The notes: generated by a model from the letters alone, not told the origin. Positions 52,934-61,836 are shown, counted from the first letter of the stretch. The stretch: 64,000 nucleotides of DNA from Phytohabitans suffuscus (GCF_011764565.1 NZ_AP022871.1:2356001-2420000), one strand, 5' to 3'. Numbers and translations: made by a program.

Positions 52934-53180
52934 ACCGCGCGACGGGAGGCGGTGGGCACGGCGATGAAGGCGAGCAGCGACGAGTACGCCTTGGAGAAGC
53001 CGCCCACCAGCACGATGTTGTCGTAGCTCTCGCCGAACCAGCGGACCACCGCGTTACCCCGCGCACCGTACGGCGACGTCTCGTCCGGACGCCGTCCGCC
53101 GAGCACACCGAAGCCCGTGCGCGCCGTCCACATAGAGCAGTGCGCCGCACTCGCGGGCGAGGCGGGCGTAGGCGGGCTAC
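52934..53180 (-). pseudogene. fragment of PLP-dependent alpha-oxoamine synthase
   Basis: Reverse-strand sequence reads TGFGVLGGRRPDETSPYG and NIVLVGGFSKAYSSLLAFIAVPT: the cofactor-binding Lys (SKAYSS) and flanking segments of AONS/serine-palmitoyltransferase-like enzymes. A frame change precedes it (LLYVDGAHG lies in the neighbouring frame), and both ends of the enzyme are missing. The remainder of the stretch to 53757 shows no gene that I can support. Confidence 0.65.
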
Positions 53181-53757
53181 GCAGCCGGCTCCATGCACGC
53201 CCACGAGCCAGTTCTGCTCGCCGACGAAAACGGCGGCCGCCTCACCCTCATCCAGCAGCACCTGAACAAGGCACACAGCACGGCTGGGCCAAGGACGAGG
53301 ATCGCGATGGTGTTGGTGATGGCGCGTCCGGTGTCCCAGCCAGCGGTGGAGGTGACCAGGTGAAGATGCAGGGCGAAGGCAAGGTTGTATTCGTCATGGC
53401 CGGGATGCGGCGAGGAGTGGCAGGACCCGCATCCGATCGGCGGCGATGTGTCTCAGTCGAGCGCCAGCGGCGGCAGCGGCAGCGGCAGATCGGCGACCCG
53501 ATCGCCGGCCTCCCGGAGGTTCCGCGCCCCGGCTAGCGTAGCCAACACCATCACGGTCAGCGCGGGGCGATGTGATGACGTGCCCCACGAGGACACCGCG
53601 GGTCAGTCACCTGCGTCAACAAGGCCTACAACTCGGTGATGTCGACCAGACCGACCACATCCTCGTCGCCTCATCCAACTCATCGGACGATGCCCCACCT
53701 GCAACACCCTGTACTCCAGCCGACAGCCCCGGGCCGGCTAAGTCTGACAAAGCACTG

Positions 53758-54534
53758 CTAGGCGTCGTCGAAGGTGAAGTCGGCCCGGAGCGCGCGCGCC
53801 CGCGCGAGGTGCTTCTGACGTTCGGCAGGCGGCACCAGCCCGCCGCCTGTCGTCCAGACAACATGGCAGGACGTGGCGAGCTTCTCGGCGAGGCCCTGCT
53901 CCGTGAGGTATCGTCTTCCGGTCGGGCTGCGTGTAAGGATGAGCGGACCGGCCATACCTGCGGCTGCGGATGGCTCGATCTCCAGCTCTGCGGTGTCGAA
54001 GGCATGGCGCAGCAGGACGAGCAGCTGCTCGTCGGTCACCGTATGGATGCCGGTGACTCGCGACCGCATGAGCGGTGCGACCAGCATCGAGGCTCGGCCG
54101 ACTGCGAGACCGTCCGCCTCCGTGCGGCCGTCGAGCCCGAGGTCGGAGATGGGGATCGACTCCGTCAAGCCTGAGGCCAACTGGACGAGCATGCTCGGTG
54201 CGGCGACCGGCTCGGCGAAGAAGCAGTGGACGTCGGCGCCGAACAGGTCCTTCAGACTGAAGGTGATGCCGCCTGGGGCCCCGCCGACCCCGCAGGGGAG
54301 GTAGACGAAGAGCGGGTGATCCCGGTCAACGACGATGCCCCGCTCGTCGAACTGCGCCTTGAGTTCCGCCGCGGCGACCGCGTAGCCGTTGAACAGGTCG
54401 GCGGAATACTCATCGTCCACGAAGTGCGATCGTGCGTCGTGACGTGACTCCTCGCGTCCGTGGGCGACCGCGTTCAAGTAGTCGCCGGTGTGTTCGATCA
54501 CCGCGGCGCCTGCGTTCACCAGCCTCAGTTTTTT
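53758..54534 (-). pseudogene. dsdA: D-serine dehydratase, 5'-truncated
   Basis: The frame encodes the C-terminal ~255 residues of DsdA: HFVDDEYSADLFNGYAVAA, HPLFVYLPCGVGGAPGGITF with the Gly-rich PLP phosphate loop, CFFAEPVAAPSMLVQLASG, DGLAVGRAS and EPSAAAGMAGP. The N-terminal third, with the Lys that binds PLP, is absent. At about 54534 the homology stops and the sequence joins, head to head, a LanC-like fragment on the other strand. Without the Lys it cannot be active. Confidence 0.8.
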
Positions 54535-54765
54535 CCTTCGCGTCGCTCGACGCCGACCACACCCCTCTACCGCCGTGGTGGCTGCCGTCGGGGCTCGGCG
54601 GTACCCCCGACCCTGACTTCCCCAACGGTCACGCAAACCTCGGCGCGGCTCACGGCATCAGCGCGGTCATCGCCCTGCTCGCCTACGCCATCGGCCATGG
54701 CCACGACACCCCCGCGGCCCGCGATGCCCTCGCCGCGTTCTGCGGCTGGACCGACTGCCACCGCC
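54535..54765 (+). pseudogene. LanC-like (lanthionine synthetase C) fragment
   Basis: Forward-strand sequence reads PDFPNGHANLGAAHGISAVIALLAYA, close to the conserved NLGxAHGxxGxxxLL motif of LanC cyclases, followed by ARDALAAFCGW. Only about 75 residues remain; the zinc-binding Cys-His region is missing. It is bounded on the left by the dsdA relic and on the right by transposase sequence, so it was probably dragged here by rearrangement. Confidence 0.6.
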
Positions 54766-55185
54766 TGTTGATCGTTTGGTTGCAGGCGCGTCGTATGTCG
54801 CCGAGTTCGCCGGTGCGGGGTTTGCGGGTGCCGGTGATGGCGGCGGTACCGAGGTAGCCCAGATCGGCGAGCATGCCGGGGCCGCTGGTCTTGAGGTGGT
54901 TGGCCCAGCGGTCGGCGATGCCGGGCCTGTGCCGACAGCACCGCCAGAATCTCGTCGTGGTAGCGGTAGGAGGTGGCCCGGGACAGGCCGAACCCGGCAC
55001 CGAGTTGGGGAATGTCGACGCCGCGGTTACGGAACCACACCAAGCCCGGACCCGGCCTGTCGCCAGGTGGTCAGAATCCGGGTTCCTCGACGGGTTCCCA
55101 GCACCCGCCGCTGCGCGCGTAGCAGCCTGGAGACGAACGCGACAAGTTCCCGGGGGACGTCGAGTGTGGCACGATACGCAATCAC
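54765..55185 (-). mobile_element. DDE transposase remnant, copy A
   Basis: The reverse strand encodes VIAYRATLDVPRELVAFVSRLL, then WFRNRGVDIPQLGAGFGLSRATSYRYHDEILAVLSAQA in another frame, then ADRWANHLKTSGPGMLADLGYLGTAAITGTRKP. The first two are the N-terminal and HTH parts of IS5-like DDE_Tnp_4 transposases, the last their C-terminal part; the central catalytic part is deleted. About 165 bp (54765-54930) match copy B at 57897-58060 at roughly 90% or more. An inverted pair CGTGGGGTCC (55185-55194) / GGACCCCACG (55237-55246) near the start may be related to an element end. Confidence 0.65.
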
Positions 55186-55246
55186 GTGGGGTCCTCTTGG
55201 TACGGGTTTCTTTGTGGTGAAGGCATTCCTAACCGGGGACCCCACG
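55185..55246. repeat. 10-bp inverted repeat beside transposase copy A
   Basis: CGTGGGGTCC and GGACCCCACG are perfect complements 42 bases apart, overlapping the transposase start codon on one side. This could be a hairpin guarding transposase translation or part of an element terminus. Confidence 0.5.
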
Positions 55247-55344
55247 CCTACACCAGGACCATCCACATTGCTCTCTTATGTGCGTGTCGCCCGATCCCGA
55301 CTCGCATTCCTCGTTGAGATCACCGCATAGGAGTCCAATACAAT

Positions 55345-55404
55345 TCCCCACGTCTCCACTCGGGCCTCGGCTATAAGACCCCCAACGAGGTCTACAACGA
55401 GTAG
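55345..55404 (+). mobile_element. IS3-family transposase C-terminal scrap
   Basis: Reads RLHSGLGYKTPNEVYNE and a stop, the standard C-terminus of IS3-type integrase-core transposases (HSxLGYxTPxE). Nothing upstream continues the domain. The following 590 bases (55405-55995) contain no gene that I can identify. Confidence 0.6.
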
Positions 55405-55995
55405 CGGAACGGGCAGCGTGCGGCGTAATTTGGACCACTAACCATTTGTCCGGAATTTCTGGGGCGGATCAGCCGCAACGGGCACCCGGTGATAGTGGCG
55501 TTCAACAACACGGCTCGGCATCCACCTCCGGATGCCAGCCGCGCCAGCTGCGGAATGACGCGAATATCGGCCGCGTGATGACGCAAATCCTTGGTTTGTA
55601 TGCGACAACGCCGGCCGATCACTTGACGTGCTGCCACGCGGTACGCCGCAATGCTTTTGGCGGCTTCGCGTGCTCGCGCGCGTTCTTTGTTCAGGAGGAT
55701 GGCGTCCCAGCCGCCACGGGTCGTCCTGCTCGAAACGGGTTCGAGCATGGTGGTCGACAGACATCGAGTACCACCAATGGTGTCCGCGCACCCTGCGCGG
55801 GGACAGCGTCGTCTCGTCGGTCGCGTCTGCTACCGGGAAAGGGGAAAGCAGGGGTCTTGCACACCAGAAAGCGCAGGCTGCTGTCGGTCCTGCTGGGCGG
55901 CGTGGCGCACCGCACTGCAATGGCGTTGCACGGAAGTCCGATCGATTGAGACCGGTCCATCTTTTGGGCCGGTAAGCCGGACGGAGGGAACAGAT

Positions 55996-56778
55996 TTGCG
56001 ACGAAGACTGGTACGTGGCCTGATCGCGACGCTGTTAGCGGTCGGGGTCGCGGTGCCCGGCAGCGTTCAGCCGGCCCAGGCTGCCGACGTCAGCAGCCCA
56101 GTTATCACTTTGACGTTTACCGCCCTGAGGATCGCCCGCGGCCAAGGACTGTCCCCGGGTGAGATCGAGGCGCTGGTCCGTGAGGTGGTCGGCCTCGCAG
56201 TGCAGGCCCGGAACGAGGTCATCAGTCACATCGACGGGCACGTCGCCGCACGGGCGCTGGGCGAGATGGACGCGTTCACCATTGAGTTCACCAACTATGA
56301 GCAGTTCCGCGGCGACCAACGGTGGGTGAGGAACCTGGCCAGCAGGATCATCTCGTCCGCCTCGGTCGACAAGAGAGAGCTGGACGCCACCCAGGACGAA
56401 AAGGCCGCCGACGCCATCGGGCATGCCGTCAACGTCAAGTACGCCATGGCGGAGGTGGCCGCCACGGACGCCGGGTACAACCCGGAGTCCAGAAACCTGC
56501 TTCGCCAGCGGTACATCCAAGCCAACGAGACGATCCTGCAGAGGCTCGAGCCGGAGTGCCAGGTGACCTTCACCGACAATGACGCGTACCGGTACACGAG
56601 GACCTGGCAATGTGCGGCGGCCAACAATGAGACGGCGACCGCCACGGAGACTCTCGACAAGCTGACCGGCCAATGGATCAACCCACCGGTCAATGTGGAG
56701 GACCTCAAGCTCGCGGCGGCGGTCAACTCCAGCTGGAAAGTGGCCAAGACGATCCTGCCCACGTTGAAGCAGCCATAG
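55996..56778 (+). CDS. secreted protein of unknown function, tandem paralogue 1
   Basis: Protein of 260 residues with a Sec signal (LVRGLIATLLAVGVAVPGSVQPAQAAD). The mature part is helical: GEIEALVREVVGLAVQARNEVISHIDGHVAARALGEMDAFTIEF, then a charged helix, and near the end CQVTFTDNDAYRYTRTWQC with two Cys that could pair. TTG 55996 is preferred because GGAGGG lies eight bases upstream and the signal follows directly. The gene ten bases downstream encodes a protein of the same length and plan, so the two form an operon of diverged duplicates. No known family. Confidence 0.65.
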   Translation: MRRRLVRGLIATLLAVGVAVPGSVQPAQAADVSSPVITLTFTALRIARGQGLSPGEIEALVREVVGLAVQARNEVISHIDGHVAARALGEMDAFTIEFTNYEQFRGDQRWVRNLASRIISSASVDKRELDATQDEKAADAIGHAVNVKYAMAEVAATDAGYNPESRNLLRQRYIQANETILQRLEPECQVTFTDNDAYRYTRTWQCAAANNETATATETLDKLTGQWINPPVNVEDLKLAAAVNSSWKVAKTILPTLKQP

Positions 56779-56788
56779 GAGGCGCATA

Positions 56789-57589
56789 GTGAAAGCAAGA
56801 CTGTTGACCGGCCTCGCCGCCGCGAGCCTGGCGGTGTCGATCGCGGTGGCGGGTGCCGGGGTGCCAGCCCAGGCCGCCGAAACCAGGCGCCCGACCTCAA
56901 CGGCCAACGCTCAGGTGTTCGCCGTCGACTGGATCAGCCTGACCGTCGCCGTGGCCGGCTATCTGGTCGGCGGCGGGGGCGGCGGCGGCGACCTCCAAGC
57001 AGCGATCCGCGAGATCAAGTTGGCCATCGAGCAGAGCAAGACCGAGATCATCGCCCAGATCGACGCCATCGCCGCCGCCGAGGTGGAAGCCTGCCTCGAA
57101 GCCCACACCATCGAGTTCCTCAACATCGACTTCATGGACGAGTTCACGCTGCGGTCGTGGGCCCAGAACGCCACCAACTGCGCCACCCAGGCCAGCGCGT
57201 TCGCGGGCGCGGTACAGAGCCCGCAAGCGGTCGACAAGATTGGCTTCGTCCTCGGCCCGATCTTCGCCATCGTTCTCGCGGCCCGCGCCCAGGCCGGCTT
57301 CCTCAACGGCACCGACCTCGTCCTGCAGAGCCAGATCCGCGGCTACGAAGCCGTCGTGACCAAGCTGACCCCGACCAACTGCCAGTTGATCGTGATCAGC
57401 GAGGGGAGCGCCTTCTACGAGAAGTGGTGGACGTGCACCGCCTACAACGGTGACGTCGGAAGGTCATCGCCCTGTTTCGGGCGCAACTGCCAACCGAACC
57501 GGGCGACGGCCGAGACCCAGGCCACCCGAAACACCAGCCGCCCAGTCGCAGTCGTGGCGCTGCCCAGACTCCGGGCCGTGCTTCCCTAG
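56789..57589 (+). CDS. secreted protein of unknown function, tandem paralogue 2
   Basis: Protein of 266 residues with a Sec signal (LLTGLAAASLAVSIAVAGAGVPAQAAE), a hydrophobic Gly-rich stretch (VAVAGYLVGGGGGGG), then helices AIREIKLAIEQSKTEIIAQIDAIAAAEVEACLEAHTIEFLN that parallel EVISHIDGHVAARALGEMDAFTIEF in the upstream protein. LTPTNCQLIVISEGSAFYEKWWTC parallels the two-Cys end of that protein. The last ~40 residues are Arg/Thr-rich and may be frame-altered. AGGAGG lies six bases before GTG 56789. It could be a two-component secreted factor with its neighbour. Confidence 0.65.
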   Translation: MKARLLTGLAAASLAVSIAVAGAGVPAQAAETRRPTSTANAQVFAVDWISLTVAVAGYLVGGGGGGGDLQAAIREIKLAIEQSKTEIIAQIDAIAAAEVEACLEAHTIEFLNIDFMDEFTLRSWAQNATNCATQASAFAGAVQSPQAVDKIGFVLGPIFAIVLAARAQAGFLNGTDLVLQSQIRGYEAVVTKLTPTNCQLIVISEGSAFYEKWWTCTAYNGDVGRSSPCFGRNCQPNRATAETQATRNTSRPVAVVALPRLRAVLP

Positions 57590-57614
57590 CACACTTGTCG
57601 ATACTGCCGCCCGC

Positions 57615-57670
57615 CGATCAAGGAGATCAGGGCCCGGAAAACTCTTTCCGGGCCCCGGTCTCCTTGATCG
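57615..57670. terminator. long hairpin terminator
   Basis: Near-perfect inverted repeat: 26-base arms with two mismatches around the loop ACTC, including GGCCCGGAAA / TTTCCGGGCC next to the loop. It lies 25 bases after the tandem secreted genes and probably terminates transcription in both directions. Confidence 0.75.
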
Positions 57671-57753
57671 ACTTCTTTGAGACGTTGCAGCTTCGACACG
57701 TAGCTTGAGACGATCCGGCCGCTCCTGGCGCTGGAGCGCCATTCAGAATGTGG

Positions 57754-58086
57754 TTATCCCCAGGTTCGGTAGATCTCGAGTGTGGTGACGGTGCGGAGTA
57801 CTTCGGGGAAGTCGGTGAGGCGTCCGGGCCAGCCGGTGTCGAGGACTTTCCAGTTGACCAGGTGCGCGATCGCTCGTTCGACCGCGGCGCGGGTGCTGTT
57901 GATCGTTTGGTTGCGGGCGCGTCGCACGTGGCCGAGTTCGCCGCCGCGGGGTTTGCGGGTGCCGGTGATGGCGGCGGTGCCCAGGCAGCCCAGATCGGCG
58001 AGCATGCCGGGGCCGCTGGTCTTGAGGTGGTTGGCCCAGCGGTCGGCGATGCCGGACTCGTCGCGGTCGCGCATGCGGACCGCCAC
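57754..58086 (-). mobile_element. DDE transposase remnant, copy B
   Basis: The reverse strand reads ADRWANHLKTSGPGMLADLG, TAAITGTRKPRGGELGHVRRARNQTINSTRAAVERAIAHLVNWKVLDTGW and stops at 57754: the C-terminal third of an IS5-like DDE_Tnp_4 transposase, including the R-x-x-VE-x-x-I segment with the last catalytic Glu. It continues beyond where copy A is cut. Upstream of 58060 the sequence diverges from copy A. Confidence 0.7.
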
Positions 58087-58338
58087 GTAACGGGTGACCG
58101 GCTCGCGGAAGGTGGTGTATTTACCGAACTGATCTTGAAGAGTGATCCGCGAGTCGGAGCTGCCTGCGGTTGGCCGTCATGGATAGTTGTCGCAGAGAAT
58201 CCTGCAATCGAGTGGCGTTCGGGCGTGTCGCGCGCCACAAACTCCAGCGACCAGGTGGCTAGTTTGGTGCCATCAACCTGAGCCGTTCTCGACGCCTATT
58301 AGCGGCAGATGCGCGCACGGCTGTGCGATCATCGCGCG

Positions 58339-59274
58339 GTGACCACCGCATCGATGTACGCTGACTTCGCTAGACGTGAGGCCCGGGGCGTATCGCCAAC
58401 GTACGAGCGGTTGTCGTTTGCGATCTCCGCCGACGAGGAGATCCTGACACTGCTGCGAACGGTGCCGAAGCCGAAACGGCAGCCGAATCTGCTTCTGGGC
58501 GTGGTGCGTCTGCTCGGTGGCCCGGTGGATGATCCGGCTGCCTTCCATGACTTCACGGTGTCGAACTGGCCTGCCGTCGCGGCCGAACTTCGGACGCGGG
58601 CCACACAGACCAACGAGGCCGGGCGGTGTGCACTCTTGCTACCGGTGCTCGCCATGCTGCCGCAGCCGTTGGCGTTGCTAGAGGTCGGCGCCGCCGCGGG
58701 ACTGGGGCTATACCCCGATCGCTACTTCTACCGATACGACGACCGCGAAATCGGATCAAGTGGACCCATTCTCGAATGCACGCTCACCGGAACGACACCG
58801 CCGACACGGCTACCCGAGGTGACGTGGCGGGCCGGCCTGGATCTGCATCCACTCGACGTGACCGACCCGGCCGACGTTGCCTGGCTGGAGGCGCTGATCT
58901 GGCCAGAACACCACCACCGCCGAGACCGGCTGCGTGCCGCAGCCGCCATCGCCGCAGCAGATCCGCCGACGCTGCACCACGGTGATCTCGTGGACGACTT
59001 GCCGCGCCTGGCGGCTCAGGCGCCGGCCGACGCGACGCTGGTCGTGTTCCACACCTCCGTGCTGTATCAGGTACCGACCGAGCGGCGCACGCTGTTCGTC
59101 GACCTGGTGCGCGAGCTACCAGGACATTGGATCGCTGTCGAGGCCCCGGACGTCCTGTCCTACGAGGGATTGCCGCCGGCACCGGACAAGGCGTTGCACA
59201 ATGTGCTCGCGCTCGACGGCACGCCGCTGGCCTGGACTCGCGGTCACGGGCAGGCAATGGCGTGGCTCGCATGA
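58339..59274 (+). CDS. DUF2332-family protein
   Basis: Protein of 311 residues. YADFARREARGVSPTYERLSFAIS, RQPNLLLGVVRLLGG, LLEVGAAAGLGLYPDRYFYRYD and WIAVEAPDVLSYEG are signature segments of DUF2332, a common actinobacterial family with a methyltransferase-like Gly-rich motif (LEVGAAAGLGL) but no proven reaction. GTG 58339 is preferred over ATG 58309 because conservation starts at YADFARREA. It stands alone; upstream is transposase debris and downstream an integrase-like scrap. Confidence 0.8.
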   Translation: MTTASMYADFARREARGVSPTYERLSFAISADEEILTLLRTVPKPKRQPNLLLGVVRLLGGPVDDPAAFHDFTVSNWPAVAAELRTRATQTNEAGRCALLLPVLAMLPQPLALLEVGAAAGLGLYPDRYFYRYDDREIGSSGPILECTLTGTTPPTRLPEVTWRAGLDLHPLDVTDPADVAWLEALIWPEHHHRRDRLRAAAAIAAADPPTLHHGDLVDDLPRLAAQAPADATLVVFHTSVLYQVPTERRTLFVDLVRELPGHWIAVEAPDVLSYEGLPPAPDKALHNVLALDGTPLAWTRGHGQAMAWLA

Positions 59275-59359
59275 CGACTCGAAGATCTATACTTCGCCGG
59301 TCGGACTTCCCGCCTTGATCCGATGCACTGTCGTCGGCCAAGAGCGGATGGGCTGAAGA

Positions 59360-59605
59360 TCAGGTTTGGGACGTGGATCGTCCGGTGGTGGCGCGGAAGT
59401 CGGACATGCCGAGGTGTGTGACGGTGTGTCGCGCCGCGATCGCGTTCATCACGTCCAGCTTACGGTCGGCGGCGGCGAGGCTGGCTTCGATCGCCGCAAC
59501 TTCGCCGAGCCATCCGTGGTCCTTGGCTTCTTTCATCCGTTCGAGGAGGTTGACGCGGATTCCCTTCAGGCGGGGCAGCTGGGCGGGATCGGGTCGAATC
59601 TGCAT
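59360..59605 (-). pseudogene. C-terminal scrap resembling actinobacterial recombinases
   Basis: An 81-residue frame with PDPAQLPRLKGIRVNLLERMKEAKDHGWLGEVAAIEASLAAADRKLD. From memory this resembles the helical C-terminal tail found on a group of Streptomyces site-specific recombinases and transposon-encoded proteins (LPRLxxIxxNLxxRxxEAxxxGWLGEV). The catalytic part is missing. It may instead be a short independent helical protein. Confidence 0.45.
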
Positions 59606-59616
59606 ACATCTGATGC

Positions 59617-59880
59617 ATGTTCATGAATACATGGTGTGCCGAAGGCCCTCGCGCAGGTCCCGGCAGAAACCCTGCGCCGCATCGTTTCTGGCCCTGGAAC
59701 AACCTCGCCGGTCTTGTCGTAGCGATCGCTGGCAACGTCTGGTGGCTGCGAACCAGCCTGCACCAAGCCGACGCGAAGCCGGCTCAGCAGACTAGCCCGG
59801 CGGCCTTACTGGCCCGGCTGCGGGAGCCGGTGCACCTGCCCAGTTTCGGGCGTTCGTGCCCGGCCGCACGGCAGCCCTGA
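59617..59880 (+). CDS. possible small membrane protein
   Basis: Predicted 87-residue peptide with one hydrophobic segment (NNLAGLVVAIAGNVWWLR) and no recognised family. The ribosome site is weak, and the end overlaps the next gene by 25 bases in another frame. Codon use is only partly typical. Listed with low confidence because the membrane segment is coherent; it could be the decayed start of the following gene. Confidence 0.25.
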   Translation: MFMNTWCAEGPRAGPGRNPAPHRFWPWNNLAGLVVAIAGNVWWLRTSLHQADAKPAQQTSPAALLARLREPVHLPSFGRSCPAARQP

Positions 59881-60290
59881 CGGTCGCCTTGTACGTACTC
59901 GCGCCCACCGTCCTCATCGCACTGGTCATCGCCTGGCTGCCGGCGTGGTCGTCAGACCGGTTCACGGATGGAACCGCGGTACTCAGGTACGGCTACCTCC
60001 CTGAGGACCGCGGCTCGGCGCTCGCGCCTTATCTCCCGTTGCGACCGGCGACCGTACGGCTACATGACGCCGCAGTCGACGATTACGGAATCTGTACCCA
60101 GCCCGGTCGCTGGGCCGCGACGCTGGTGGCCGAGGACGCGGTAGCGTACTGGGCGCTGCTACGTCCCCTCGGTGCGCAAGACGAGCCGGCCCAGGTGCTG
60201 CGTCTGCCAAAGAGTACGTACCTGCTCCGCGTCGTGCCGCTGCGGGAACGACCTCGAAACGGCGAACCCTGGACCCGCCCCGCATGTTAA
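59856..60290 (+). CDS. hypothetical protein with N-terminal membrane segment
   Basis: Protein of 144 residues. ALTVALYVLAPTVLIALVIAWLPAW near the N-terminus is a transmembrane helix or uncleaved signal; the rest (DGTAVLRYGYLPEDRGSALAPYLPLRP, ICTQPGRWAATLVAEDAVAYWALLRP) looks like a small extracytoplasmic beta domain. I recognise no family. ATG 59856 lies inside the preceding small frame. The following 367 bases (60291-60657) hold no forward gene; the reverse strand there reads AAKALAKKMETDQIAAHP, possibly the end of a lost gene. Confidence 0.45.
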   Translation: MPGRTAALTVALYVLAPTVLIALVIAWLPAWSSDRFTDGTAVLRYGYLPEDRGSALAPYLPLRPATVRLHDAAVDDYGICTQPGRWAATLVAEDAVAYWALLRPLGAQDEPAQVLRLPKSTYLLRVVPLRERPRNGEPWTRPAC

Positions 60291-60657
60291 GCCAAGAGGG
60301 CCCCGTCTGCCTGCTACGATCCGACCACGGCACGGGGCATCGCCGAAGTGGCGACGTGTTGCGGGCTAGTCCCCCCATCCCTTCCGGTGACGCCTCACTG
60401 GCGTGAAATGGGGTGGGCCGCGATCTGATCCGTTTCCATCTTCTTGGCCAGGGCCTTCGCCGCACGGCTCTGGCCTTGCTGTTGTTCGGTCCGCGCCACG
60501 CACCTCAGCTACCCTCTCGCCGCGCAGCACGACCGTTCCGAATGTAGGCTCTTGGCGATCGATAGAGGCCAGCTTTCCAAACCCCCGGCATGCCACACGG
60601 CCGCACGAGGCGACGCGATGGTGTGGGAGAGCACGGCCGAGCTACAAGGAGGCTTTC

Positions 60658-61350
60658 ATGAGTAGATTCGTCATCACGATCACGCCGGACAACGCCGCGG
60701 CGGGCGGCGCCGACAGCGCGCACACCACCGTACGAGTGGACACCTCCAGCGGTCAGGCCCGGGTCACAGAACTGACCGTGCGGTCCGCCGCTGACGGCGG
60801 GCTCGCACCAACCGACCTGCCAGCCATCGACCTCGGCCTACTGATCAGCGCGCTGACCGTCGCCGGTCAAACCCAGGCGCTACCACCGGCCACCCAGGCC
60901 TCGACGCCGTCCTCGGCGCCAGACCATGCCGCCGAACCGTCCGGACCGCCAGCAGCAACCGCCACGCCGATACCGGCCGAACCAACCGACACCCCACCCC
61001 GGCGACGGGCCCGCAAGGCCACCACCGCGCAGACCGCGCCGACGAAGAAGGCCACGGCCCGCAAGTCCGCGGTCGGTAAGGCGCCGGGGAAGAAAGCCAC
61101 CACCGCGAAGAAGGCCACCGCGTCCAAGAGCACCGCCGCGACGACGTCTGGACGTAAGCCCGCACCGGCTCCCGCGACAACCGCACCGCGCGCCTACCGG
61201 CGGATGCCCGAGCCGGAACAGGTCATGGACATCTACCGGCAGACCGGCTCGATCACCGGCGTCGCGGAACACTTCGGCGTCCCCAGGCACACCGTCGCCG
61301 GCTGGGCCCGGCGCCTGCGCACTCTAGGTCACACCATCGGCCGCCAATAG
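60658..61350 (+). CDS. histone-H1-like DNA-binding protein with C-terminal HTH
   Basis: Protein of 230 residues in three parts. Residues 1-75 form a compact beta/alpha N-terminus (SRFVITITPDN; HTTVRVDTSSGQARVTELTVR). Residues ~75-180 are Ala/Pro-, then Lys/Ala-rich (KKATARKSA, KKATTAKKATASKS), like the tails of bacterial H1/HupS-type proteins. Residues ~182-230 form a helix-turn-helix (EQVMDIYRQTGSITGVAEHFGVPRHTVAGWARRLR) of the DUF433/resolvase-like sort. It probably binds DNA both non-specifically and through the HTH. AAGGAGG at five bases before ATG 60658 is the strongest ribosome site in the area. A Lsr2-like role is possible. Confidence 0.7.
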   Translation: MSRFVITITPDNAAAGGADSAHTTVRVDTSSGQARVTELTVRSAADGGLAPTDLPAIDLGLLISALTVAGQTQALPPATQASTPSSAPDHAAEPSGPPAATATPIPAEPTDTPPRRRARKATTAQTAPTKKATARKSAVGKAPGKKATTAKKATASKSTAATTSGRKPAPAPATTAPRAYRRMPEPEQVMDIYRQTGSITGVAEHFGVPRHTVAGWARRLRTLGHTIGRQ

Positions 61351-61477
61351 CCCACCCGCCAGAGACCGAACTCGGCTGGCCCTTCACGACCCGACGCGTG
61401 AGGTGTCCGCCGTTGCTGGGCTTTCGGCGTAGGACGGGTGCCCCCAGGCGGACGATTGTTGGGGGCAAGGCAGTGCC

Positions 61478-61505
61478 AGGTCGGGAAGGCCCGGCTTCCC
61501 GACCT
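61478..61505. terminator. bidirectional terminator hairpin
   Basis: AGGTCGGGAAG-GCCCGG-CTTCCCGACCT: perfect 11-bp stem, 128 bases after the H1-like gene and 29 bases before the stop of the convergent small membrane gene. It can serve both. Confidence 0.75.
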
Positions 61506-61533
61506 TGACACGCCGTGCTGGTCGCTAGCCCGG

Positions 61534-61836
61534 CTAGCCTCGGTCGATTCGGGCTCTGAACTCGCGGTCCGCCTCAGCGCCGGCCGCGTTCAGGTCCGCG
61601 CGTCGGCGACGGTAGATCAGGTAGAGGACAAAGGCGGTGATCAGCCCGGTCGCCGCCACAGCGAACGCGAGGATGTCGATCACCCACGCCAACCGGAGCA
61701 GGTCGCGGTGCTCGTCGCCCTAGAGGCTGCCGAGCATGACCAGCACGCCGGCACCGACGCCAGCCCCTACACCGCCGGTCACGAACGTCGTCGCCATCGA
61801 CCTGAACCGTTGCCTGAGATAGGCGGTATTGGTCAT
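61534..61836 (-). pseudogene. small membrane protein gene with one in-frame amber stop
   Basis: From ATG 61836 the reverse strand reads TNTAYLRQRFRSMATTFVTG followed by a Gly/Val hydrophobic stretch to MLGSL, then TAG at 61720-61722. The same frame then continues for about 60 codons: a helix DLLRLAWVIDIL, the hydrophobic FAVAATGLITAFVLYLIY, and a basic-acidic tail RRRRADLNAAGAEADREFRA, to TAG at 61534. One base change would restore a 100-residue protein with two membrane helices. Either a mutation, a sequencing error or read-through; no family recognised. Confidence 0.55.
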
